Source of the DNA: Bacteroidota bacterium | GTDB taxonomy: Bacteria; Bacteroidota; Bacteroidia; Chitinophagales; Chitinophagaceae | Reading direction: 5' to 3' | DNA length: 45,672 nucleotides | Assembly: GCA_018267585.1 (NCBI GenBank) | Contig: JAFDYE010000840.1 | Location: 1 to 45,672 of the forward strand | Shown here: positions 7,762 to 16,650 of the stretch, piece after piece | Position numbering within the stretch: position 1 is the first letter of the stretch | Layout of the letters: the number at the start of each line of letters is the position of its first letter | Made by a program: the position numbers and the translations under genes | Notes under the pieces: model-generated | Database searches by the model: none | What the model saw: only the letters and a program-made list of their open reading frames with translations | What the model was told of the DNA's origin: nothing

Positions 7762-10294
7762 AATAGTGTATTATTTGCAGCTGACCGGGATAGCTGCCCT
7801 GCTCGAGGACAAACAGCGTATAGATCCCGGGAGGCAGGTTGCCCATGAACAGGCTCAACGTGGCAGCGTCGGAGTCCGTTCTCCGGACTACCCTGCCAAA
7901 TCCGTTGGTAAGAACATAGCTGCGGTGACCGGGCGTGCCGGCGTTGATGGTCAGTACGTCGCGGACCGGATTGGGGTATACCGTGACCGCTGGCCCCAGG
8001 TGGACGTGCCGTACCGGGCTGTATTGCATCGAGCCGTTGCTGTCGGTAATAGCGAGCCGGTAAGCATCGTCGCCCGGCAGAGGAGAATTGTCAACGTAAC
8101 GGTATCTGATGCCTCTCTGCGCCGCAACCACGCCGATGCTGTCCCAGCCGGCCGTCCCGGTGCTACGCTGGATGACGAACCGGCGGACATCCCGCGCCGC
8201 GCTTATCCTCCAGCTGAGCAGTACTTTGCTGTTCTGGAAGGCGCGTGCGTCGAAGTCCATCACCAGGGACGGTGGCGGCGGTCCGACCGGAGAGAAATCT
8301 GCCATCAGCTCGTAGTTGGCGGTCCCTTCCATCCGGAACACGTCGCCGGAAGCCAGGTTGCTGATCAGCTGCGTGGACCCGCCGATGGAATGACTATCCC
8401 AATTGAGGCCATCCGTCGACCAAAGCAGATAGCTATTGTAGAAGTTGCCGCCGGATCTGTGGGTGAAGTCGTCGGCCGCGCCGACAAAATGGCCATGGCT
8501 ATAGCTGAAGCTGGCTTCGCCGGAGAGGGACAGTATCGTCCCGTCGGGCAGCCCCCGGATAGTATTCGCGGTGTCGAAGATCGCGAAAGAATCAAGGCTG
8601 GAAAAACCGAGAGAGAAGAACCGCTCGGTGCCATCCGGATAGGTTCCCGTACCGATCAGATAATATTTTGCGCCGTCGGGATCGTATACGATGTCATTGA
8701 AGCCCCGGGGCGCCAGATATCTGCTGCCAATGCCATTTGGAAACCCAAAGCCGAAATGTATACCGTCGGAGGAGACCAGCATGTTCGCCCTGTCTCCGTC
8801 GCCGTGTGCGGTCAGGAGTATAAAACGCCCGTTGGCATACCGGATCTTTGTGAACTGCCCGAGATTAATATCCGGCGCCCTTGGCTGGGACAGGTCCGGC
8901 AGTATCGCCGGCTGCCAGATGACGCCATCGGTAGAATACCAGAGACTGTCCGAGCGTTGTGAACTATAACCGACAAAAACTCCGCCGCCAAAGGCAAAAT
9001 GATCCATATATCTCCAATTGGTGCCTTTCACCGACCAGTGCCCACCATCAGGCGAAGAATAGACGGTAGGGCCCTCGGCGAGGTACCGGGTTCCGTCAAA
9101 GAGAATACCGGGCAGGCCGTTCTTTAGCGAATCGTGTGGCGTCCAGCTGACAAAGTCGCGGGAACTGTACATATAGCTGCCATCCGGGTTGGCGCCGATC
9201 TTTACATAGTTGGAGTCACCCGCTGCGGCCTTTGAGCCGGTGCTACCCAGCATATGGTAGTGTATTCCGTCCTGCGAACCGCTGATACCCGAGGTACCGT
9301 ACACAAAATAGTTATGATTAATAAACGCCCCGTGTTCACCCACGATGGTAACAAAGACCGAATCCCCAAAGGTCGCGCCGTTGTCCGGGGTGGGAAGAAT
9401 AATGCCTGGCGGAGCGTCAGTTTGGTTAAAGGTCGTCAGCAGGTACACCTTGCTGCTATCGGCAAAAGCGTCGAAGGTGCTGATGGTACTGCCCCGGAGC
9501 ATGAGTGTGGTCCAGCTGTGCGCGTCCGTCGATACCATAGTCGGACCATTGACCTTATAGAAATGTCCGTTCAGGAACCGGATACTTCCGCTTGCGGCGC
9601 CCCTCAGCGTATCGGCGGTCCATGGGCCCTGTGGCCCCGTCGTGCTCCTGCATGCGATCTGCACAGGGAAAGTATCGATATGGATGACGTCCAGCACCAG
9701 GTAGCCGTTGCCCGAAAGGACCAGGTCGTAGTAGTCGCCCGGGCTGCCGATATTGGTATTCACCCGCGTCCAGCTGACGCCGTCCGTCGACGTGTAGTAA
9801 CTAAGGCTGTCACCCACCAGGTTGAAAACGCCGTTGAAATACTCCACGTCATGGAAATTGACTCGTGTGCCCAGGTTGATGGATGTCCAGTTGAGGCCGT
9901 CCGGAGAAGAGAACAGCTGTCCGCTGTCAGCAGCCAGCACGAAACGGCCGCCACCGAAGGCCAGCACGGGGCGCTGTCCGGCGTTAAGAACCGTGTCCTT
10001 CCCGAGCAGGTTTGGCCCGGTAAAGACGCGCGACCATTCATTGCCGTCGGCCGAACGGAAAAGCGTCGGAGGATTGATCGTCCCGGCCAGATAAATTCCG
10101 TTGCCGTGTACGATCTGCTGCACTGAACTTCCGGGAACAGCCGGCGAAGCCGCGCCCGAGGACAGGTCGTATCTGGCCGGCAGACCCGCTTTGACGGTAA
10201 TGGCCGGCGCCTGCGCGCGACTGTTAAAAAATGCGAGAAAGAAGAAAAAGGTAACGCCAAGCCGTATGCGCCTGAAGGATAGAGCTGAGATCAT
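7760..10294 (-). CDS. T9SS-secreted beta-propeller-like repeat protein
   Basis: 844 residues. Signal peptide 1-28 (…FFFFLAFFNSRAQ). Most of the chain is built of repeats with the pattern [S/T]-S-x-D-G-x-x-W: RSADGNEW, SSPDGLNW, TSTDGVSW, SSRDFVSW, SSPDGGHW, YSTDGVIW, WSTDGLNW. This is the BNR/photosystem-stability-factor-like propeller pattern. The last ~75 residues (VTVYPNPVRDVLTIN…GNLPPGIYTLFVLEQG) form a type A T9SS C-terminal sorting domain, so the protein should cross the outer membrane by type IX secretion and be released or surface-anchored. A fibronectin-like segment (SWRISAARDVRRFVIQRS) precedes the sorting domain. It appears monocistronic. No catalytic motif is visible; ligand or glycan binding is only a guess. 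Confidence 0.85.
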   Translation of the reverse strand: MISALSFRRIRLGVTFFFFLAFFNSRAQAPAITVKAGLPARYDLSSGAASPAVPGSSVQQIVHGNGIYLAGTINPPTLFRSADGNEWSRVFTGPNLLGKDTVLNAGQRPVLAFGGGRFVLAADSGQLFSSPDGLNWTSINLGTRVNFHDVEYFNGVFNLVGDSLSYYTSTDGVSWTRVNTNIGSPGDYYDLVLSGNGYLVLDVIHIDTFPVQIACRSTTGPQGPWTADTLRGAASGSIRFLNGHFYKVNGPTMVSTDAHSWTTLMLRGSTISTFDAFADSSKVYLLTTFNQTDAPPGIILPTPDNGATFGDSVFVTIVGEHGAFINHNYFVYGTSGISGSQDGIHYHMLGSTGSKAAAGDSNYVKIGANPDGSYMYSSRDFVSWTPHDSLKNGLPGILFDGTRYLAEGPTVYSSPDGGHWSVKGTNWRYMDHFAFGGGVFVGYSSQRSDSLWYSTDGVIWQPAILPDLSQPRAPDINLGQFTKIRYANGRFILLTAHGDGDRANMLVSSDGIHFGFGFPNGIGSRYLAPRGFNDIVYDPDGAKYYLIGTGTYPDGTERFFSLGFSSLDSFAIFDTANTIRGLPDGTILSLSGEASFSYSHGHFVGAADDFTHRSGGNFYNSYLLWSTDGLNWDSHSIGGSTQLISNLASGDVFRMEGTANYELMADFSPVGPPPPSLVMDFDARAFQNSKVLLSWRISAARDVRRFVIQRSTGTAGWDSIGVVAAQRGIRYRYVDNSPLPGDDAYRLAITDSNGSMQYSPVRHVHLGPAVTVYPNPVRDVLTINAGTPGHRSYVLTNGFGRVVRRTDSDAATLSLFMGNLPPGIYTLFVLEQGSYPGQLQIIHY

Positions 10295-10526
10295 AGGTAA
10301 TGCTGTTTTGCTGATAGAATAGAGTGTCGTACCACAGCTTTTAACAGGACCTATGCCAGCGTCATCGATAGGGTGAAGAAGGATGTAAAGATAGGGGAAA
10401 CCTGTCGCAAGAAGCCTTATAAATGTCCTGCCCCGGCCATTTAATCGACGGACCCTGCCGTTGAGCTGCGGGTTGGCGCCGCCGGGTAATCCATATTATT
10501 TGGTCTTGTTATATTCCTTTGTTTTG

Positions 10527-10622
10527 TACCCGTTAGTTTGTTTACAGCTTATGTAACGGGTAATTCAGGGATAAATCACAGGTCATTTATCGGCCCCTTG
10601 TGTCAACAGGGGGCTTTCTTTT
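10527..10622 (+). ncRNA. Candidate small RNA ending in an intrinsic terminator
   Basis: A two-hairpin transcript can be drawn. The 5' hairpin is TACCCGTTA (10527-10535) / TAACGGGTA (10554-10562), perfect over 9 bp with an 18-nt loop. A single-stranded A/T-rich middle follows, then the terminator hairpin at 10593-10614 and a T-rich tail to 10622. Just upstream are TTTG (10499-10502) and TTGTTTTG (10519-10526), one base off TAnnTTTG, which would place a start near 10530. No protein gene precedes the terminator on this strand. An attenuated leader of the amidohydrolase is the alternative, but that gene has its own promoter-like box after the terminator. Confidence 0.4.
10593..10622 (+). terminator. 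Intrinsic terminator upstream of the M20 amidohydrolase gene
   Basis: GCCCCTTGT (10593-10601) pairs with ACAGGGGGC (10606-10614), one T-G wobble and a 4-nt loop, followed by a T-rich tract 10615-10622. It ends 15 nt before the next gene's ATG. Confidence 0.75.
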
Positions 10623-10625
10623 CCG

Positions 10626-10637
10626 TATTTTTAGCTT
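10626..10637 (+). promoter_or_regulatory. Promoter-like -7 box abutting the amidohydrolase start
   Basis: TATTTTTA (10626-10633) differs from the Bacteroidota TAnnTTTG box in its last base and stands exactly 4 nt before the ATG, the same spacing as at the SDR and helicase genes. TTG (10598-10600) lies 25 nt upstream. It implies a leaderless message. Confidence 0.4.
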
Positions 10638-11804
10638 ATGGAAGAACAATTATTCGACCGGCTGGTCTCGATACGGCGTCAGCTACACCAGTACCCTGAA
10701 CTCAGTTTTAGCGAACACCGGACCTGTGCCTTTGTGGAAACCGAACTCAGGGAGCTGGGGGTATCCGTCGAATCTGTAGCGTCGACCGGGCTTATCGGAA
10801 CGCTGGAAAAAGGCGGGGGTCCGACGGTCGTGCTTCGCGCCGATATGGACGCCCTTCCGGTGGTCGAAGATTCGGGCGTATCCTTTCCCTCTCTGACGGA
10901 GGGCGTGATGCACGCCTGCGGGCATGACCTGCACGTCACCATGCTCCTGGGGGCGGCGAGGCTGCTGAGAGACAGGGAGTTCGAGGGAACGGTCAAATTC
11001 GTCTTCCAGCCCGCCGAAGAGAGTCCGCTCCGTAGCCCTGAAAAGGGGAAATCGGGCGGACAGCTGATCATGGAAAGCGGCAGGCTGGCGGGCGCGGACG
11101 CGGTGCTGGGTCTGCATGTCAATCCCCTCCTGCCTACAGGGCAGCTCGAATATAAAGTCGGAGAGGCGCTGGCCAGCGTAGGCAATTTTTCCATTCGTAT
11201 CGAAGGAAAGGGCGGACATCCCGGGGCGATGAGGCATGTCATAGATCCCGTCGCCGTAGCAGGCGCCCTTATCCCTGCCGCTCACGCGCTGGTGGGTCCT
11301 CAACCCGATCCCCCGACCGCGGTCCTGGCCATCACGCACGTAGAGACCCTGGCAAGGGCCAGCTTTAATGTCATTCCATCGTCGATGCTCCTGCAGGGTT
11401 CGCTGCGCGCAGTGAAGAACGACGACTACAATGATATCGTAGCCCGGCTGCGCATCCTGCTGTCCCAGCTGGAGCAAAAGCATAAATGCAGGATCGACCT
11501 CGATTTCAGCGCCTACTATCCCGCTCTGCTCAACGATGGACGAATACACGATCTCCTTGCGCCGGTGCAGGAGCGACTGTTCGGTATACAGAATATCGTC
11601 GAAGGCCAGGCTTATCTCGTTGGCGAAGACTTCTCCTTCTATTCGCGGGCCATTCCGGCTCAGTTCTATTTCCTTGGCGCAAAGACAAAAGAGAACGATG
11701 CCTACTGGCTGCACCATCCTAAAGTAACCTTTGACGAGAACTGTATACGCTACGGTTCGCCACTGCTGGCCGAAGGGGCGCTGCGGCTGATGAAAAGCCT
11801 CTAG
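10638..11804 (+). CDS. M20-family amidohydrolase (N-acyl-amino-acid/hippurate hydrolase type)
   Basis: 388 residues, typical of M20D enzymes such as hippurate hydrolase or IAA-amino-acid hydrolase, which remove the acyl group from N-acyl amino acids using two metal ions. Metal-site motifs are in place: RADMDALP (67-74), HACGHD with C94 and H96 (92-97), the QPAEES pair E127/E128, H160 in VLGLHV, and the C-terminal HHPKVTFDEN. The dimerisation (lid) domain is the middle segment with GKGGHPGAM. There is no signal peptide, so it is cytoplasmic. It converges with groEL, 16 nt apart. Peptide or acyl specificity cannot be told. Confidence 0.93.
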   Translation: MEEQLFDRLVSIRRQLHQYPELSFSEHRTCAFVETELRELGVSVESVASTGLIGTLEKGGGPTVVLRADMDALPVVEDSGVSFPSLTEGVMHACGHDLHVTMLLGAARLLRDREFEGTVKFVFQPAEESPLRSPEKGKSGGQLIMESGRLAGADAVLGLHVNPLLPTGQLEYKVGEALASVGNFSIRIEGKGGHPGAMRHVIDPVAVAGALIPAAHALVGPQPDPPTAVLAITHVETLARASFNVIPSSMLLQGSLRAVKNDDYNDIVARLRILLSQLEQKHKCRIDLDFSAYYPALLNDGRIHDLLAPVQERLFGIQNIVEGQAYLVGEDFSFYSRAIPAQFYFLGAKTKENDAYWLHHPKVTFDENCIRYGSPLLAEGALRLMKSL

Positions 11805-11820
11805 CCTTTGGCTATATTGC

Positions 11821-13446
11821 CTAATAATCCATTCCCGGTGCTCCGGCAGGCGGCGGAGCTTCGTCGTTCTTGGGCTTGTCGGCGACGACGCATTCGGTCG
11901 TCAGCAGCATGCCGGCAATGGACGCCGCGTTCTCCAGCGCGATGCGGGCGACCTTGGTAGGATCGATGACGCCGGCCGCCAGCAAGGGCTCGTAGACTTC
12001 CGTCCGGGCGTTGAAGCCGAAGTCGTCTTTTCCCTCTCTTACCTTCTGCACAACGATGCTGCCTTCGAGTCCGCTGTTGTTGACGATCTGACGCAACGGC
12101 TCTTCGATCGCGCGCTGGACGATGGCGATACCGGTCGTTTCGTCCGGATTATCGCCCTTCAGGTCATTCAGTGAAGCGATGGCGCGGATATACGCCACGC
12201 CCCCGCCCGGGATGATGCCTTCTTCGATGGCCGCCCGGGTGGCGTGCAACGCGTCTTCCACGCGGTCCTTCTTTTCTTTCATTTCCATTTCTGTGGCGGC
12301 GCCGACATAAAGGACGGCTACCCCGCCGCTAAGCCTGGCGAGACGTTCCTGCAACTTGTCCCTGTCATAGTCGGAAGTCGTATTCGCCACCTGTCCCTTG
12401 ATCTGGCCGACACGAGCGGTAATGTCCTCCTTCTTGCCCCTGCCGCCGACGATGATCGTATTGTCTTTGTCGATGGTGACAGTATCCGCCGTACCAAGAT
12501 AGCTGAGGTCGGCATTTTCGAGGGTATAGCCCTGCTCTTCGCTGACGGCCGTGCCGCCGGTCAGTACAGCGATGTCCTGCAGCATTTCTTTTCTCCGGTC
12601 GCCGAAGCCGGGGGCCTTTACTGCTGCTACTTTTAGTGTGCCTCTCAGCCGGTTGACGACGAGGGTAGCCAGCGCTTCCCCGTCGAGGTCTTCGGCGATG
12701 ATCAGCAATGGCCGCCCGCTCTGCGCGGCTTTCTCCAGCAGCGGCAGGATATCCTTCATCACGGATATCTTTTTGTCATAGATAAGAATATACGGGCTGT
12801 CGAGCACGGCCTGCATCTTTTCGGTGTCTGTCACGAAGTACGGAGATATGTAGCCACGGTCGAACTGCATCCCTTCGACGACGTCGACGGTCGTGTCGGT
12901 TCCTTTCGCCTCTTCGACGGTGATCACGCCTTCTTTTCCTACCTTGCTGAAAGCTTCTGCGATCAGCTTTCCGATGGTCTCGTCGTTGTTAGCGGACACG
13001 GTGGCAACCTGGCTGATCTGCCCGCTGTCGTTGCCGATCGTGCGGGATTGCTGCCGGAGACTCGCGATGACTGCAGCCGCCGCCTTGTCGACACCCTTTT
13101 TTAGGTCCATGGGGTTGGCGCCGGCAGCGACATTCTTCATGCCTTCGCCGATGATAGACTGGGCGAGCACGGTGGCGGTGGTGGTTCCGTCGCCAGCTAT
13201 ATCCGCCGTCTTTGAGGCGACCTCCTTGAGCATCTGCGCGCCCATATTCTCGATGGGATCTTCGAGCTCGATCTCCTTCGCCACGCTGACCCCGTCCTTT
13301 GTGATGGCCGAGGGGCCGAACTTCTTTTCCAGCACCACGTTGCGGCCCTTGGGGCCCAGGGTGACCCTGACGGCGTTGGCCAGGATGTCAACGCCTTTTT
13401 TGATCTTGTTCCTGGCTTCGGTATTGAAGAACAATTGCTTTGCCAT
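11821..13446 (-). CDS. groEL: GroEL-type 60-kDa chaperonin, no groES beside it
   Basis: 541 residues, full length. ATP-site and hinge signatures are intact: [17 protein letters not shown], the [13 protein letters not shown] segment (D-G-T-T-T), [10 protein letters not shown], and [24 protein letters not shown]. The C-terminus is [11 protein letters not shown] and lacks the long Gly-Gly-Met tail of the E. coli protein. GroEL normally forms a double heptamer ring capped by GroES, but here the gene stands alone: upstream is a divergent aldehyde dehydrogenase and downstream a convergent amidohydrolase. It is therefore probably an extra copy, with the housekeeping groES-groEL operon elsewhere. A perfect 24-bp palindrome 46 nt upstream of the ATG is a likely operator. 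There is no CIRCE element. Confidence 0.95.
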   Translation of the reverse strand: MAKQLFFNTEARNKIKKGVDILANAVRVTLGPKGRNVVLEKKFGPSAITKDGVSVAKEIELEDPIENMGAQMLKEVASKTADIAGDGTTTATVLAQSIIGEGMKNVAAGANPMDLKKGVDKAAAAVIASLRQQSRTIGNDSGQISQVATVSANNDETIGKLIAEAFSKVGKEGVITVEEAKGTDTTVDVVEGMQFDRGYISPYFVTDTEKMQAVLDSPYILIYDKKISVMKDILPLLEKAAQSGRPLLIIAEDLDGEALATLVVNRLRGTLKVAAVKAPGFGDRRKEMLQDIAVLTGGTAVSEEQGYTLENADLSYLGTADTVTIDKDNTIIVGGRGKKEDITARVGQIKGQVANTTSDYDRDKLQERLARLSGGVAVLYVGAATEMEMKEKKDRVEDALHATRAAIEEGIIPGGGVAYIRAIASLNDLKGDNPDETTGIAIVQRAIEEPLRQIVNNSGLEGSIVVQKVREGKDDFGFNARTEVYEPLLAAGVIDPTKVARIALENAASIAGMLLTTECVVADKPKNDEAPPPAGAPGMDY

Positions 13447-13491
13447 ATGAGGTTGAATTTTTGTTTGGATCTACAAATCCTGCCGCAATGA

Positions 13492-13515
13492 AAATGCCAA
13501 AACATTTTGGCATTT
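13492..13515. promoter_or_regulatory. Perfect palindrome in the groEL upstream region
   Basis: AAATGCCAAAA (13492-13502) and TTTTGGCATTT (13505-13515) are exact inverted repeats around CA. On the minus strand the element would overlap the -33 region of a possible promoter whose -7 box (AGGATTTG-like) follows about 16 nt later. No T run follows on either strand, so an operator is more likely than a terminator. Confidence 0.6.
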
Positions 13516-13636
13516 CCTGTCTGTAACATTTCCGGGGCCCTTGCTGTTGCCGGCATCGCTCTGGCGGCAATGAGCGGGTGTCTGTTGGGAGCAGCCGTCC
13601 TTGCATTTTTTGCCGGATATTATGGATATGAACGAC

Positions 13637-13670
13637 TTGGATAGTCCCTTACTAAAAAAAGTTAAATTTG
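13637..13670 (+). promoter_or_regulatory. Promoter of the aldehyde dehydrogenase gene
   Basis: TAAATTTG (13663-13670) is a perfect TAnnTTTG box, with TTG at 13637-13639 (23-nt spacing, slightly long). It supports translation from the ATG at 13728, because the earlier ATG at 13668 lies inside the promoter. Confidence 0.55.
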
Positions 13671-13727
13671 GTGTATCGAAATAGGTCATTCCTGTCTAAT
13701 TTACATTTAAATTCAAATCATTACAAT

Positions 13728-15245
13728 ATGTCCGAACCGACTACAGTTGCCGCCGGCGTGTCCACGGCCGATAAAGACCAGGCCCTTGTGAATAAGACGA
13801 TGGAGAATGCCCATTCTGCCTTCCAGCTATACCGCCGGATCCCCGCAAAGGACCGCGCGCTTTTTTTGGAGACCATCGGGAAGGAGATGGACAAGATCAG
13901 GGAAGAACTGGTCGCCGTCGCGGGTAAGGAGACCCATCTTCCGGCAGCGAGACTCAACGGCGAGATCAACCGGACCATCGGTCAGGCCAATCTGTTCGCG
14001 GCTCTTATCCGGGAAGGCAGCTGGATCGAGGCGGCTATTGACACGGAGGATCCGGGCCGGACGCCCCCCAAGCCCGATACGCGCAAGATGCTGATCCCGG
14101 TCGGTCCCGTCGTGGTCTTCGGCGCCAGTAATTTCCCATTCGCCTTCTCTACGGCGGGCGGGGATACGGTCAGCGCCCTGGCCGCAGGAAGTACGGTAGT
14201 GGTCAAAGGGCATTCGGCGCACGCGCAGACCTCGGAGCTGGTCTTCGGCGCCATTCAGAAGGCCATCGAGGCGACGGGCATGCCTCCGATGACCGTTCAG
14301 CACCTGCTGGGTTCGGGCAGGACCGTCGGCATCGCGCTGGTGGTTCATCCCTATACAACGGCGGTAGGATTTACGGGTAGCTTCTCCGGCGGCAAGGCCC
14401 TGTTGGAGGCGGCGCAGCGGAGGGAACAGCCGATCCCTGTGCACGCCGAGATGAGCAGCATCAATCCCGTCGTCTTATTTCCGGATACGTTGGAAAAGAA
14501 TGCGGCGGCGCTGGCGAAGACCTATGCCGGCTCCATCACACTGGGCATGGGTCAGTTCTGCACCAATCCGGGTGTCCTGCTGGGCGTGAAGAGTCCGGCG
14601 CTAAATAATTTTCTATCGCTGCTGGCAACGGAGATCGCGGCGATCGAGCCCGCGAAGATGCTGCACAAGGGTATCTGCGAAGCCTATACAGAGGGACTCA
14701 ATACAATGCTTGGTCACCAGGGTCTGACCGTTGTCGGCGAGGCAGCCAGAACCGCGGGAGACATGGAAGCTCGTCCCCTGGTAGCCTCCGTACCCGCCTC
14801 GGTCTTTCTGAAGAACCCACAGCTTTCCGAAGAGGTCTTCGGTCCATTCTCACTTTGTGTGGTTTGTGACGACAAACAACAGCTGGCCTCGACGCTGAAG
14901 AACTTCAAAGGACAGCTGACGACCACTATTATGGGAACTCCCGAAGACGTCCGAGCCAATATGGATATCATCGAGCTGCAGCAGCAGTTTGCCGGAAGGG
15001 TCATTCTGAACAATGTTCCCACGGGTGTCGAGGTCAACGCCAGCATGGTCCATGGCGGCCCCTGGCCCGCGACGACCGATGGACGCTTCACGTCGGTGGG
15101 GACGTCGGCTATTCAGCGCTGGGTAAGACCGGTATGTTTCCAGAACTTTATGGACGAGATGCTGCCGGCAGAGTTGAAGAATGCGAATCCCCTGGGGATA
15201 TGGAGGGTAGTCAATAATAATTTTACCAGGGATAAGATCGGGTGA
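13728..15245 (+). CDS. Alpha-ketoglutaric semialdehyde (2,5-dioxovalerate) dehydrogenase-type aldehyde dehydrogenase
   Basis: 505 residues from the chosen ATG (MSEPTTVAAG). The upstream in-frame ATG at 13668 overlaps the promoter and adds 20 residues of non-family sequence. Signatures of the NADP-dependent KGSADH branch are visible: VFGASNFPFAFSTAGGDT, the cofactor lysine in VVVKGHSAHAQT, GFTGSFSGG, the general-base Glu241 in HAEMSSINPV, and the nucleophile Cys278 in GMGQFCTNPG. These enzymes oxidise 2,5-dioxopentanoate to 2-oxoglutarate in pentose, aldarate or hydroxyproline degradation. No such pathway genes are adjacent, so the role is inferred from family alone. A strong terminator follows. 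Confidence 0.9.
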   Translation: MSEPTTVAAGVSTADKDQALVNKTMENAHSAFQLYRRIPAKDRALFLETIGKEMDKIREELVAVAGKETHLPAARLNGEINRTIGQANLFAALIREGSWIEAAIDTEDPGRTPPKPDTRKMLIPVGPVVVFGASNFPFAFSTAGGDTVSALAAGSTVVVKGHSAHAQTSELVFGAIQKAIEATGMPPMTVQHLLGSGRTVGIALVVHPYTTAVGFTGSFSGGKALLEAAQRREQPIPVHAEMSSINPVVLFPDTLEKNAAALAKTYAGSITLGMGQFCTNPGVLLGVKSPALNNFLSLLATEIAAIEPAKMLHKGICEAYTEGLNTMLGHQGLTVVGEAARTAGDMEARPLVASVPASVFLKNPQLSEEVFGPFSLCVVCDDKQQLASTLKNFKGQLTTTIMGTPEDVRANMDIIELQQQFAGRVILNNVPTGVEVNASMVHGGPWPATTDGRFTSVGTSAIQRWVRPVCFQNFMDEMLPAELKNANPLGIWRVVNNNFTRDKIG

Positions 15246-15275
15246 TCAGTTACAGATCCTTTCAAAATACTTTCC

Positions 15276-15303
15276 GGATAACCGATAGGTTATCCTTTTT
15301 TTT
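15276..15303 (+). terminator. Intrinsic terminator after the aldehyde dehydrogenase gene
   Basis: GGATAACC (15276-15283) / GGTTATCC (15288-15295), perfect 8-bp stem with GATA loop and eight T (15296-15303). It sits between convergent genes. Confidence 0.9.
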
Positions 15304-15312
15304 CCGGCTCCG

Positions 15313-16152
15313 TCAGGTGAAATTCTTCAGCTTCTCCGGATCTACGACGGAGTTGATCCTCGTTATCCGGTTGTCCACGGGTGAAATATCGAAGACCAGG
15401 CAGGAGTTCAGCCTGTCGCCGACACTGAACAGCAGGGCCGGTTGGTGATTGACCTCGATGAATCGAATAGTCGCATTTTGCTGAAACTTCCGGTAGATGA
15501 GGGTGAGCAGGTCCGCCACAGCCGCATTGCCGGTGCAAATCCTTTTCACGACATTGATATTGGGGCCGCCGTCAGCGTAGAAAGCGATGTCTTCCGCCAG
15601 AAGGCCTTCGAGGCGCTGCATGTTGCGGTCGCGGATGGCGTCGATATAGTTGCGGAGAAGGGCATTGGTCCGTTCGTCGCGGATACTGGCGCCGGTCGCG
15701 GGACCGGGCTTGAAGAGCTTGTCCTTTGCACGGCTCAGCAGCTTGCGGGAATGCTCTTCGGTGATGGAAAGGATGGAGGCGATCTCGTCATGGGGATAGT
15801 CGAAGCTCTCCCTGAGGATGAAGACGGCGCGCTCTTTGGCATTCAGCTTCTCCAGCAACACGAGCAGGGAATAGGAAAGGATATCCTTCAGGTATACGTT
15901 GGCATCGGCCGACTCGGTCGCAACGGGTTCGGGTAGCCAGACCTCGGGCTGGACGGTTCTGCGGCGACGGGTCTTGGTATTGATCGCGTGGTTGATCACG
16001 CTCTTTACCAGATAGGCCTTCTCGTTAGAGATGCCGGTCCGGTGTTCTGCGTAGAATTTGGTGAGTACGTCCTGAACAATATCCCTGGCGTCCTCTACGG
16101 AGCCAAGGATATTGTATGCATAAGGGAACAGTATCTGCTGAGAGTCGGTCAT
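15313..16152 (-). CDS. ECF41-type sigma factor with SnoaL-like C-terminal extension
   Basis: 279 residues. The sigma2 region (about 1-65) and sigma4 region (about 90-145, ILRESFDYPHDEIASILSITEEHSRKLLSRAKDKL) are followed by a ~125-residue NTF2/SnoaL-like domain. Three ECF41 hallmarks are present: WLPEP (72-76) in the linker, a DGG motif (194-196) in the extension, and DPEKL (271-275) close to the C-terminus, matching the NPDKL motif. In this family the extension serves as a built-in anti-sigma and activating module, and no separate anti-sigma gene is needed; none is seen here. It follows the CMD-family gene by 9 nt, the classic ECF41 partner. Confidence 0.92.
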   Translation of the reverse strand: MTDSQQILFPYAYNILGSVEDARDIVQDVLTKFYAEHRTGISNEKAYLVKSVINHAINTKTRRRRTVQPEVWLPEPVATESADANVYLKDILSYSLLVLLEKLNAKERAVFILRESFDYPHDEIASILSITEEHSRKLLSRAKDKLFKPGPATGASIRDERTNALLRNYIDAIRDRNMQRLEGLLAEDIAFYADGGPNINVVKRICTGNAAVADLLTLIYRKFQQNATIRFIEVNHQPALLFSVGDRLNSCLVFDISPVDNRITRINSVVDPEKLKNFT

Positions 16153-16161
16153 ACGAACTGT

Positions 16162-16620
16162 TTATGCGGCAAAGCTACCTACTTTATATGTTCCCGGCGT
16201 CGTCAGGAAGGCCGCGTTGAGTCTATTCCACATGTTGATGGCTGCCACAGCCATTGTCAGCGTAGCGATCTGATCTTTTGTGAAATGCTTCGCGAGGGCT
16301 TCGAAAGTAGCGTCGTCTGTCTCACAGCGGGAGGTCAGGTTCTCCGCAAACCGGAGGGCTGCTTTTTCTGCCTCTGTATAGAAAGGGCTCTCTGGCCAGG
16401 AAGGAAGGCTATAGAGCCGCTGCTCGGTTTCCCCTTCGTGGATAGCGTCCTTATAGTGCATGTCGAGACAGAACATGCAGCGATTCATCTGCGAAACGCG
16501 AAATTCGATCAGGTGTAGCAGCTTATGATCAATGTCAGCTTTGTTCAGGTAGTAGCCGATCTTCATTGGGCCGTCCAGATAGCCTTTGGGTGTGTCTTGA
16601 AAAGAGATCCTTTGTTCCAT
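16162..16620 (-). CDS. Carboxymuconolactone-decarboxylase-family (AhpD-like) protein
   Basis: 152 residues from the chosen ATG at 16620 (MEQRISFQDTPKGYLDGP). A start 10 codons upstream would run back towards the promoter. The AhpD/CMD core is visible, with the redox pair C48-x-x-C51 and H55 in NRCMFCLDMHYKDA, and EAEKAALRFAENLT further on. Such proteins are small helical oligomers that act as peroxidatic or thiol-disulfide enzymes; the true substrate in ECF41 loci is not known. It is the first gene of the sigma-factor unit and is preceded by a promoter-like pair fitting ECF41, which suggests the sigma factor drives its own operon. Confidence 0.92.
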   Translation of the reverse strand: MEQRISFQDTPKGYLDGPMKIGYYLNKADIDHKLLHLIEFRVSQMNRCMFCLDMHYKDAIHEGETEQRLYSLPSWPESPFYTEAEKAALRFAENLTSRCETDDATFEALAKHFTKDQIATLTMAVAAINMWNRLNAAFLTTPGTYKVGSFAA

Positions 16621-16650
16621 AATTTTTGTTTTTAAAGATTTCCCTAACAA

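Larger units (their letters stand above)
10295..10637. other. Intergenic region between divergent genes
   Basis: 343 nt. The left part must hold the minus-strand promoter of the T9SS protein. The right part holds a candidate small RNA with its own terminator and a promoter abutting the amidohydrolase start (separate entries). The segment 10330-10490 is GC-rich and I see no gene in it. Confidence 0.5.

Noticed and set aside
7658-10126. Long plus-strand reading frames (434 and 290 codons) opposite the T9SS protein
   Set aside because: They are antisense to a protein with signal peptide, Asp-box repeats and sorting domain; their translations lack any domain and arise from GC-rich third positions.
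13446-13560. CIRCE element upstream of groEL
   Set aside because: The palindrome found does not match TTAGCACTC-N9-GAGTGCTAA.
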